Positions 21,858 through 29,405 of a stretch of 64,000 nt of DNA are shown in pieces (position 1 is the stretch's first letter; each line of letters opens with the position of its first letter). Location: the NCBI RefSeq assembly GCF_003751505.1, contig NZ_RJVB01000008.1, positions 124,001 to 188,000 on the forward strand. The letters run 5' to 3'. A program made the translations under genes and the position numbers. The DNA comes from Erwinia sp. JUb26 (GTDB lineage: Bacteria; Pseudomonadota; Gammaproteobacteria; Enterobacterales; Enterobacteriaceae). The notes beneath the pieces are model-generated. The model saw nothing but the letters and a program-made list of their open reading frames with translations. It had not been told where the DNA came from and ran no database searches.

Positions 21858-22664
21858 TCAGCCAAGCGCGCGCACGATAAATCCGCTGACGCGGCGCAGC
21901 ACTTCATCCTGATTGGTCTCATTAAAAATTTCATGCTGCGCACCGCTGTACAGCTCACGGTCAAAATCACTGCCGCGCAGCTTATTCAGCGTCTGCTGGC
22001 TCTCATTCAGCAGCACCAGCTTATCCCCCTCACCGTGCAGCCACAGCGTTGGCAGACTGCCGAAGCCCGGACCGTGATGGATGGTGCTCAGCATGTCGCA
22101 CATCGCCCCCAGCGTGGCACGCTTAAACGGCCCGTGCCACACCAGCGGATCGGCCTGATATTTCGCGCCGACCTCGGGATCGCGCGACAGGGTGCGGATA
22201 TCCAGCGGCGTATCGGGGATGTCTTCCAGCCCATACATATCGCTAATCTGCGTATGTTCACCCAGCAGCGGACCGGAGAGCACCAGCGCGCGCACCTCGT
22301 CGGCGAAGCGCTGTGCGTAACGGGTGGCGATCATCCCGCCCATCGAGTGGCCGACAATTACCAACGGCAGGTCGGGGAACTGCTGACGCACCGTGGCCAC
22401 CGCCAGGTGCACATCGTCCACCACCGCGTCGTAATCCTCAATCAGCACCCGCTCTCCCTGCGACAGACCGTGGCCGAGATGATCCGGGCCAAACACGTAG
22501 CCGCCCAGCTGATTCAGCTTTGCGGCAACGTGATGATAGCGGCCCAGATGCTCGCCGTAGCCGTGAACCAGCAGCACCAGAAAACGCGGCTGCGTCACCG
22601 GCCAGTGATGCAGCGCGATATCGCCCAGATGACCAGAAAGGTGAGTTAAGTGGTAATCAGACAT
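21858..22664 (-). CDS. Monoacylglycerol lipase / lysophospholipase-like alpha/beta hydrolase
   Basis: Serine hydrolase of 268 residues from the Hydrolase_4 (lysophospholipase) family. The start MSDYHLTHLSG at 22664 has an AGGA site 7 bases upstream; the frame is open 12 codons further. The oxyanion region is LVHGYGEH, the nucleophile is in GHSMGG, the acid is likely in LHGEGDKLV and the catalytic His in YSGAQHEIFNE. It has no signal peptide, so it acts in the cytoplasm on lipid esters or related substrates. Confidence 0.9.
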   Translation of the reverse strand: MSDYHLTHLSGHLGDIALHHWPVTQPRFLVLLVHGYGEHLGRYHHVAAKLNQLGGYVFGPDHLGHGLSQGERVLIEDYDAVVDDVHLAVATVRQQFPDLPLVIVGHSMGGMIATRYAQRFADEVRALVLSGPLLGEHTQISDMYGLEDIPDTPLDIRTLSRDPEVGAKYQADPLVWHGPFKRATLGAMCDMLSTIHHGPGFGSLPTLWLHGEGDKLVLLNESQQTLNKLRGSDFDRELYSGAQHEIFNETNQDEVLRRVSGFIVRALG

Positions 22665-22759
22665 GACGTTGTCCTTATTATTTTCAGCCAGGGTAATCAT
22701 CCTGACGGCTGAAGATGCGGCTGTCTTTGACTATTGATGCCGGATGCGATCGGCAGCAA

Positions 22760-22786
22760 TAAAAAAGGGCCGCTTAGCGCAGCCCT
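22760..22786 (-). terminator. Rho-independent terminator after yjjA
   Basis: Read on the minus strand, AGGGCTGC, loop GCTAA, then GCGGCCCT forms an 8-bp stem with one G-U pair, followed by TTTTTT. It lies about 50 bases after the yjjA stop. Confidence 0.8.
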
Positions 22787-22834
22787 GAAAAGAACGGGGA
22801 GGGGACAGCCTCTCCGCTTAACAAGCGTGGTTCA

Positions 22835-23350
22835 TTAAGAGATAAACTTCCACCCCTGCTTCAACACTAAATCACAGGCTTTGGTTTTTACCTGCTTGCC
22901 GAGCTGCGTTTCGCCCAGCGATTTGAGGTTCACCTGCTGATTGTTGCCGGTGTTCAGCAGCCCCAGCAGCCCCTGCTGATAGTCGGTGGACTGCTGCTGC
23001 TTCTGCGTATCCTGCAGGCCCAGCTTGCCAAGCAGCTGTTCTTTCATGGAGGAAACGTTGTTATCCACCAGATTGTTCTTCATGCAGTACTGCAACACAC
23101 CGGCGGCGTTAGTCATGGTCCCGGCGCTCAGCGACTGACTGCCGCCGTTCAGCAGCCCGGCCAGCGCCCCCAGCGAGGTGCCGCTCTGCGCGGTAGTATC
23201 TTTGGCGGTGCCGCTGCCGCTCTCTGAACTTTGCCCCAGCGCATTGGCGGCGGAGCTTAACTGATCCTGCCAGCTGGTGGCATTAGCTGCTGCGGAGAAA
23301 AGGGCGCCCGAAAGGGAAAGCGCCATGACCAGGTGGGTAACTTTCATCAT
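22835..23350 (-). CDS. yjjA: DUF2501 periplasmic protein YjjA
   Basis: Small exported protein of unknown function, 171 residues. A Sec signal peptide (MMKVTHLVMALSLSGALFSAAANA, cleavage near ANA-TS) precedes WQDQLSSAANALG and the DUF2501 region with YCMKNNLV and a final CDLVLKQGWKFIS; two cysteines may form a disulfide. An AGGG site lies 7 bases before the first ATG. It stands alone next to leuX. Confidence 0.9.
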   Translation of the reverse strand: MMKVTHLVMALSLSGALFSAAANATSWQDQLSSAANALGQSSESGSGTAKDTTAQSGTSLGALAGLLNGGSQSLSAGTMTNAAGVLQYCMKNNLVDNNVSSMKEQLLGKLGLQDTQKQQQSTDYQQGLLGLLNTGNNQQVNLKSLGETQLGKQVKTKACDLVLKQGWKFIS

Positions 23351-23568
23351 GATTATGCCCTGTTAACGTTCTGTCATCATACCGGCCGCATGCAAACACG
23401 AACGCGACAATCGACTGTTCCGACTGCCAAAATACAGCCGAGTTCCGTGAACGCAACAGCAGCCGCAGTTAATGGCTAAGGATTGAGAGTAATCTGGGGC
23501 GGGACGGGAATTCGCATCGGGCTTCGCTGGATTTTTCAGCACTTGGTAACGATGGGTGAGGATTTGAG

Positions 23569-23596
23569 TTGCGTAAACAGGGGGTAACGGTATAAT
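23569..23596 (+). promoter_or_regulatory. Promoter of leuX
   Basis: TTGCGT at 23569-23574 and a consensus TATAAT at 23591-23596 are separated by 16 bases. A GC-rich CGCC follows the -10 box, as in stringently controlled stable RNA promoters. The tRNA begins 29 bases downstream. Confidence 0.75.
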
Positions 23597-23624
23597 CGCC
23601 AACGTTTTCCGCATACCCTTCAGT

Positions 23625-23709
23625 GCCGAAGTGGCGAAATCGGTAGACGCAGTTGATTCAAAATCAACCGCCGCGAGGCGTGCCGGTTCGATTCCGGCCT
23701 TCGGCACCA
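23625..23709 (+). tRNA. leuX: tRNA-Leu (anticodon CAA)
   Basis: An 85-nt class II tRNA. The acceptor strands GCCGAAG and CTTCGGC pair, the anticodon stem GTTGA/TCAAC encloses TTCAAAA with anticodon CAA, a long variable arm (CCGCGAGGCG region) is present, and T-loop GGTTCGATTCC precedes the encoded CCA. It matches E. coli leuX closely. Its 3' end is the integration site of the island that follows. Confidence 0.97.
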
Positions 23710-23716
23710 TAGATTG
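23687..23716 (+). other. attL: left attachment core at the leuX 3' end
   Basis: TTCGATTCCGGCCTTCGGCA plus the following ten bases (to 23716) recur in degenerate form at 35502-35530. Integrase remains lie just inside. Downstream, several GGGCATA/GGGGGCA direct repeats (23795-23860) look like integrase arm sites. Confidence 0.8.
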
Positions 23717-23727
23717 TTTGAGAACGT

Positions 23728-23776
23728 CAGTAACTGATATACAGTTACTGAAAAAAAGCCGAGAGGCTTTTTTTTT
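23728..23776 (+). terminator. Inverted repeat and terminator after leuX
   Basis: CAGTAACTG and CAGTTACTG form a perfect 9-bp inverted repeat (23728-23750, loop ATATA). A second hairpin follows, AAAAGCC-GAGA-GGCTTTT with a long T run to 23776, a standard intrinsic terminator. Only the second has the terminator features. Confidence 0.8.
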
Positions 23777-23846
23777 GCTCCAAATTCGTCCGGGCATATC
23801 CGTTGCAATCCGGGCATAGCTGGGGGCATCCTCACTTCGATAGAAA

Positions 23847-24152
23847 ATGTGCCCCCAAGTAAAGCTTAATGCCCGCCAAGTCGAAACCGTAAATCCTAAA
23901 GAGAAAAACTATTAAATGGCCGACGGTGGCGGTTTGTATCTTGAGGTGTTTGCCAAAGGATCTAAATACTGGCGCATGAAGTACCGGCGTCCTGCTGACA
24001 AAAAAGAAGACCGTCTGGCGTTTGGTGTCTGGCCGACAGTCACGCTTGCTGAGGCTCGCGTTAAGCGTGAAGAAGCTAAAAAGCAGTTAGGGCAGGTGAT
24101 AGACACCAAAGCAGAAAATAAAGAAGCTCAAGCCGAATCAGCAGAGGCATAC
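23847..24152 (+). pseudogene. P4-type integrase, N-terminal fragment
   Basis: Reading from ATG 23847 gives CPQVKLNARQVETVNPKEKNY, then a TAA stop (about 23913), then MADGGGLYLEVFAKGSKYWR in the same frame. This is the arm-DNA-binding domain of P4-like tyrosine recombinases (usual form NARQVETAKPKEK..DGGGLYLEV). The stop probably arose from an AAA codon. The catalytic domain is absent because an IS3-family element begins at 24153. It is next to leuX, the expected place. Confidence 0.85.
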
Positions 24153-24182
24153 TGATCTTACCCACGTGAAGTGGACACGTCC

Positions 24183-25032
24183 CTAAGCGAGGGTCTGGTT
24201 TTCGAACTGTTCCGGGCTGAGGCCGCCGCAGGCACTGTGACGGCGCCAGCGATTGTAATCACACTCGATATAATTAAACACCGTTGCCCGCATTATTTCA
24301 CGGCTGGTAAAACGTTCTCCATGGATGCATTCCACCTTCAGCGAGTGGAAGAAGCTCTCCGCGCAGGCGTTATCATAGCAGTTCCCCCTGGCGCTCATGC
24401 TCCCGTGCAGATTATGCCGCTTCAGCAGCGCCTGATAGTCCGCTAAGCAGTATTGCCCGCCCCGATCCGTATGAACGATAACGTATTTTGGCCGCTTGCG
24501 CCGCCATAACGCCATCTGAAGCGCATCGCAGGCTAGGCTTGCCGTCACCCGTGATGACATCGACCAGCCGATAACGGCCCGCGATCAGAGGTCAATAATC
24601 ACGGCCAGTACAGCCAGCCTTCATCCGTACGTAAGTACGTGATGTCTCCCGACCACTTCTGGTTCGGGCCGCTGGCGTTAAAATCCTGCTTCAGCAGGTT
24701 TTCTGATACCGGCAGACCGTGCTCACGGTAGCTGACAGGACTGAACCGACGAGAAGCTTTTTCCCGCAGACTCTGACGCCGCAGGCTGGAGGCTATCGTT
24801 TGTCAGACCCTGCGCACGCAGCCCTTCTGCCAGGCGAGGGGCTCCGTAGCGCTGTTTACTCAGGCTGAAGGCTTTACTGGCCAAGCTGTCGCAGTCTCTG
24901 TCGGAAGCGCTGGCGTGCACTGATAACCGTGCCACGGCTCCGCCATGCATACCAGCCGCTGCGGGCCACGCGCAGCACCCGGCACATAGCTTAAATTGAA
25001 CTCAGCCTGATGGTTTTCGATGAAGACATACT
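24183..25032 (-). pseudogene. IS3-family transposase orfB, broken
   Basis: The C-terminal portion (24183-24560) has the DDE-type stretch HTDRGGQY and [17 protein letters not shown] with the final E, ending [11 protein letters not shown]. Upstream segments are in other frames with stops between about 24560 and 25030, so no full-length integrase-type transposase can be made. Confidence 0.85.
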
Positions 25033-25329
25033 TCATTTCAGGCGTTTCGCGAAGTATGTCGCGGCCTTTTGGAGAATGGCCAGCTCCTCGTCCTTTTCAG
25101 CCAGCTGGCGTTTGAGGCGAGCAATCTCAGCGGCCTGTTCGCTCTCGCGCTCAGGGGACGTTGCCTTATTTTGCTGTTTGCTGCGCCAGTTGTAGAGCTG
25201 TGATTCGTACAGGCTGAGCTCGCGAGCTGCAGCGGCCACGCCGATATGTTCATCAAGCTCGATGGCTTCCTGGCCGAACTCTGGCGTGTGTTGTTTACGG
25301 GGCTTTTTGGTCGCTGTTGGTTTTGTCAT
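25033..25329 (-). CDS. IS3-family transposase orfA
   Basis: Helix-turn-helix and leucine-zipper protein of 98 residues that normally joins OrfB by frameshifting. The sequence contains [36 protein letters not shown] and ends LAILQKAATYFAKRLK. The ATG at 25329 has an AGAGG site; an upstream GTG adds three residues. It appears intact, but its partner orfB is broken. Confidence 0.85.
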   Translation of the reverse strand: MTKPTATKKPRKQHTPEFGQEAIELDEHIGVAAAARELSLYESQLYNWRSKQQNKATSPERESEQAAEIARLKRQLAEKDEELAILQKAATYFAKRLK

Positions 25330-25394
25330 ATGAGTCACCTCTGGTGAAGAGTTTACTCACTTAGCCGCGTGTCCACTATTGCTGGGTAAGATCA

Positions 25395-25713
25395 TTAAGC
25401 GCAGCGCTGACCCGCTGGTTGATTTCTGCGGTTATCTGTCACAGCTGAGTACGCCAAACGGGATGTTTATTGGTAATGCTAACATCAGGCCGATTAATCC
25501 ACGTCGCTAACTCTATCACGCCTACCTGTCGTCTATGGAGGCCAGAGGGCATCGCATCCGATGAGCCTGACTGGTTTCGTGCTTGCTGTGTCACAGACAT
25601 TGAAGGAGTTTGAGATTGAGCTGCTGAAGCGTAAGACTAATAGCGGTATGCAGACCTATCTCACGCTGCACGAGGACTGTGAAGCGGACTGGCTTCCCCG
25701 CTGCGATGCATAA
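25395..25713 (+). pseudogene. P4-like primase (alpha protein), C-terminal remnant
   Basis: Immediately after the IS, one frame reads DPLVDFCGYLSQLSTPNGMF and GNANIRP, with a stop, then LYHAYLSSMEARGH. A one-base shift leads into MSLTGFVLAV, LKEFEIELLKRKTNSGMQTY and ends EADWLPRCDA. This is the C terminus of the P4 satellite alpha primase-helicase. It carries at least one nonsense codon and one frameshift, and everything upstream is missing. Together with the integrase fragment it shows that the island began as a P4-like element. Confidence 0.8.
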
Positions 25714-25901
25714 GGAAATCATTAACACTGCACTGATTCAGGCCGGTTTTTTCTCGTCTGAAGTTATATTCGTTAAGATTTTTATGAAGAAATTTATCAT
25801 GTTAAAAAGTTGTGATGGTTAATTAAGTGATCTTGATCACAGTTCAATTTATCGACAATTTATAAATTAGATTACAGAACTGATACGACAATGGTGACTA
25901 A

Positions 25902-27728
25902 ATGAATCACGTTGATAAGTTGCAGATCAAACCTTTCCTTTCCATCCTTTTAGGAACTTGTGAAGGAAAAAGTAGTGCTACTGAAATCCATTCTGTTATC
26001 GTCAAAATTATTGAGACGGAAGGTAGGAAGGAGCAAAGTGTTGTATTGAATGAGACACACGAGGATTCATCAGGCGAAGCTAAAATATTTTATACACATT
26101 ACCAAGTTTTGAAAACTCCAAGTTGGTTCAAAGGTAATTTTCTTACGGATGAAGAGAATCATGTATTTATTACTATATGTCTAAATAAAACATTTGCGTT
26201 TTATACTTCAGAGAAAGGTATGAAGGATGAAATTAGGACTCATTTTTTCACGACCTTGCTTCCTGATCTTCAAGTTATAAATATAGAACACCTTAATTAT
26301 CTTTTTATTAATGAAGATAAGATTAAAATGCTATGGCTACTAGGGATACATGGAAGGGAGAGTTTCAAGGCCGATTCAAAAATATTGGGAGGGGAGAGTG
26401 TTGCCGAAACTTTGAATCCACTTGAAGACCAGTCTTTTGCTATGTCGGCTGTTCGAACCTCACTAGATGGAACAGAAACCACTATAGGTTTAAATCCTTA
26501 TAAGTCTTCACTATGGCGGGGGCCTTGTAAAGATTGGGATACATTTGAGAATAGAGTTGTCGAAATCATAGATAGAATAGATAAAAATAAAGAAAAAGTT
26601 GAGAATCCTATAAGCATTTTGGCGATTCCCGTATCAGAGATAAAAGATCTAAAAGGACTTTATGACTTAACATTTCTTGAGCCTGAATTTCATAGTAACG
26701 GGTTGAGTGAACCCAAAAAAGATAGATTGCAAAAAATTCGTGATAACTATACTCACAAGGTATTGGATACTATAAATTCATCCTCGGTCAATTTAGAAGT
26801 ATTCAAAGAAGGTATAAGCATCGGGAATATCAAAGTCACTCCTATTGTTAAAGATTATGAAATAGAATTTAAACACATTGAATTACATGAAAAGAAAGGA
26901 AAAAGGAAAGAGCTCGATTACTTTTCTAAAATATTTAATTACCCAGAGTTAATAAAGTGCTGGTATGAATCAGGGCATGCTATTGTTAATGCTCGTGCCT
27001 TTAAAACAGAATATCGGGATGTTTCTTACAATAATTTCATCTGGGCAGATTTTGAAGGTTTTGATATTTTGAAAGAAAAGCCTGAGCATGAAGGTATTGT
27101 AGCTCTAAGTAAAATAGGTACTCAGAAATCACTTTTTTGCTGGATAAAGCACAACTGGAGTGGCCTCTGGGATACTCATGAAAATTTTCTTACTACCGAT
27201 AAACCGTCGTGGTGGCTGTTATGTGACGATGGTGCTGGAGAGAAAGCTGATTTTATACATGTTGTCGAATACAACGGGAAAATATATATTTCATTAATAC
27301 ATATTAAAGCAGCAAATTCTAATAGCTCGGATCGGAGGGTTTCAGTTGGTGCTCATGATATAGTATTAAATCAAGCAATTAAAAACTTAAGGTATATAAA
27401 TAGGAAAAAACTTGTTCAAGATTTAAAAGAACGCGCTGGAAGTTCAAATATGAAATATTGCTGGAATGATAATAAAAAAAGTGATCACGCTTCATTTTTA
27501 AGCACAATAGAGTCATTTGAAAAAAACAGCCAGATAAAATTTAGAGTGATAGTCGTACAGCCTCATACAATGAAAAGTTATCATGCTAAAAATGTGCAAT
27601 CTAATGTGAGAAAACAGCTGGATGTACTACTTGTCAGTGCGGAGTCGGCGATTAAGGCATCAGGAGCTGATTTTTTTATAATTGGTCATGATGATGAAGT
27701 TCGGAAATCATATAGCATAATGAAATGA
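25902..27728 (+). CDS. Hypothetical protein with nuclease-like motif, 608 residues
   Basis: I cannot assign a family. The gene is intact, AT-rich compared with the core genome and lies inside the leuX island, which suggests transfer. A segment near residues 441-471 reads CDDGAGEKADFIH, then a beta strand and LIHIKAA. An acidic pair (E447, D450) followed by a lysine (K469) after a beta strand is the pattern of PD-(D/E)xK-type nuclease cores, similar to a C-terminal domain seen in some helicase-associated defence proteins. The N-terminal 430 residues show no motif I know. There are no membrane segments and no signal peptide. It stands alone with its own low-GC upstream region, and a restriction enzyme lies 1.7 kb away. 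A defence role is inferred. Confidence 0.7.
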   Translation: MNHVDKLQIKPFLSILLGTCEGKSSATEIHSVIVKIIETEGRKEQSVVLNETHEDSSGEAKIFYTHYQVLKTPSWFKGNFLTDEENHVFITICLNKTFAFYTSEKGMKDEIRTHFFTTLLPDLQVINIEHLNYLFINEDKIKMLWLLGIHGRESFKADSKILGGESVAETLNPLEDQSFAMSAVRTSLDGTETTIGLNPYKSSLWRGPCKDWDTFENRVVEIIDRIDKNKEKVENPISILAIPVSEIKDLKGLYDLTFLEPEFHSNGLSEPKKDRLQKIRDNYTHKVLDTINSSSVNLEVFKEGISIGNIKVTPIVKDYEIEFKHIELHEKKGKRKELDYFSKIFNYPELIKCWYESGHAIVNARAFKTEYRDVSYNNFIWADFEGFDILKEKPEHEGIVALSKIGTQKSLFCWIKHNWSGLWDTHENFLTTDKPSWWLLCDDGAGEKADFIHVVEYNGKIYISLIHIKAANSNSSDRRVSVGAHDIVLNQAIKNLRYINRKKLVQDLKERAGSSNMKYCWNDNKKSDHASFLSTIESFEKNSQIKFRVIVVQPHTMKSYHAKNVQSNVRKQLDVLLVSAESAIKASGADFFIIGHDDEVRKSYSIMK

Positions 27729-29112
27729 AAAATTTAGGTTGTTAAATTGAGTGGCCAGAATTTGTTAAGTTTTTTTAAATACCTTGTCGGCTTTGAAACG
27801 TAGGTTAGAAATATAATTTTTATTCCTTCTGCATACTCAACAGGTACTAAATCTCAAAAATGAAAATTACGAATTTTAAGTAACTAGCGATATTATGTGG
27901 TTTATCAAGAAATATTACCATTCCGTTATTGTCGCATAAAATTGACTGAGGTCGCCTCAGCACCAGCATCGATGCGCTTCCACATGACGAACAATGTCAA
28001 GCGGAGCAGTCTGGAGTTGAGTGAAGCCTGTGAGGCTGACCTGCTGTTTTGATGGAATGTCTAAACCCCCGGCTCTCCACATCTGCTTAGCCACTTTTCT
28101 AAATGTTTGAACGTGAATAGTGTTCGCCTAGCGCAAAGAATATTCAATGAAGTGATTAACGCCTGATGCACTGATATTAACAAGTGAAAACTGAATTTTA
28201 ACTGTATGAAAACTATTCCGTAGAATCTTTTTATCATTATTGCTACATTTTAGAGTCAATAGTTCCTGTAAGGGGCTGAGCACGGAGCCGAATCGAGAAA
28301 ATAATTGTTTAAGTGATATTTGGATTTTTTTAAAGTTTATAACACTCTGTTTTATTAAAGTTGTAGATATTTATGGGGGCGTAAATGAGGATATATGATG
28401 CACCTCTTAATCAAAAGCATTGTAAAAACATTATCTTGGTTTAATTTTCGAGCCCGCCCTTCTAACCAGTCAAGAATAAATTCTTAAAAATAGAGAGTTA
28501 ACGAAAATATTCCGCCTTTCTAGCCTGTGTTTTTGCTTATATAACATCACCAATGATTGCTCTGTGTTTGGTAGTGGATTTTGGGATATTATCACTCAGT
28601 GGCAGATAGTTTCCCGGCTCAACCCTGTAAAAAAGTGAACAGTCAGCACTGACGGCTCAATTTTATGTCGCTGGTCTTTTCGTTGCGATTTTCCTTTGAA
28701 GCCGAAAGACGCCGCCAGCGTCTCTAATACTTTTCCCATACCCCTTGTCAATTTGGCTCGCGCTTCGTGGGGCGCATCTATGATGCTACACGACGAGACT
28801 ACATTGCAGGGAACAAACAGGCGTAATGTTGGGAAGACTAACCGGATCGGAAAAGAGTCCTGCTCTGCCACGGTTTCAGCCACCGGATTACAACGGCTAC
28901 CTGTTAAGAAACCACGACAAGGCATTATCTTCCCTGCGTAGGGACATACTTACTGCTGCGGGTGCCTCTCCTTTATATTCCCAACACGGCACGTAAAGGT
29001 CACTTATTGCCTTCGGCAGCATTTGGGAGGGTATTTAGGCAACTGGATTTCTGACTGCGATTTTTTGTAGCCTGCTTTTGTGGTCCACCAACGGGCTAAT
29101 TTGGAGGCAATC
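27729..29112. other. Long region without a supported gene, probably decayed prophage DNA
   Basis: About 1.4 kb. The first 200 bases and 28100-28560 are AT-rich. A short GC-richer piece at 27949-28053 encodes an open but startless peptide ending ELSEACEADLLF and stop. Another GC-richer block at 28600-28960 has open frames on both strands (about 80 and 109 codons), neither with a ribosome site or family resemblance. The mosaic composition suggests remnants of satellite genes. Confidence 0.5.
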
Positions 29113-29265
29113 ATGGTGGAGAATGCAGCAGTAACCAAACGCAACAACAGTAAGATCCATGCTCGTAAGTTTCTGGCGACGCCGGAAGATCGGGCCTGGC
29201 TTGAACGGAAGAAGGCAGAAGAGGCTGAGTTGAAAATGGTCGCGAAGGCCAGGAAATTTATCTGA
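29113..29265 (+). CDS. Small hypothetical protein, 50 residues
   Basis: A strong TTGGAGG ribosome site lies 6 bases before ATG 29113. The product is short and highly charged (MVENAAVTKRNNSKIHARKF at the start, LERKKAEEAELKMVAKARKF at the end), probably helical, with a basic N-terminal half. No family is recognised. It sits between decayed DNA and the convergent restriction-modification gene. A role as a satellite-encoded regulator is possible but not shown. Confidence 0.5.
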   Translation: MVENAAVTKRNNSKIHARKFLATPEDRAWLERKKAEEAELKMVAKARKFI

Positions 29266-29405
29266 GTTGCGCTAACTACATAGGAGATATGATGATCCTT
29301 CGCCTGCCAGACTATTTTTTTCCTGCTGCGATTGGACGCGATGCCATTTGCAAGGTTTAAGAAAAGGAGCCAATGTCAGGCTCCTCAATGCTCGTTCTTT
29401 TTACT

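Larger units (their letters stand above)
24153..25394 (-). mobile_element. IS3-family insertion sequence, degenerate copy
   Basis: Imperfect terminal inverted repeats start TGATCTTACCCA at both ends and share GTGGACACG and CTAAG further in. Within are an orfA on the minus strand and a broken orfB. The element is about 1.24 kb. The flanking bases show no clear target duplication, and the left flank is integrase while the right flank is primase, so the insertion probably marks a deletion. It resembles IS1222-like elements of Erwiniaceae, but the exact name needs a database. Confidence 0.85.

Noticed and set aside
28596-28941. Open frames of about 80 and 109 codons on opposite strands
   Set aside because: No ribosome site, no recognisable motif, and both overlap in a block that looks like decayed satellite DNA.
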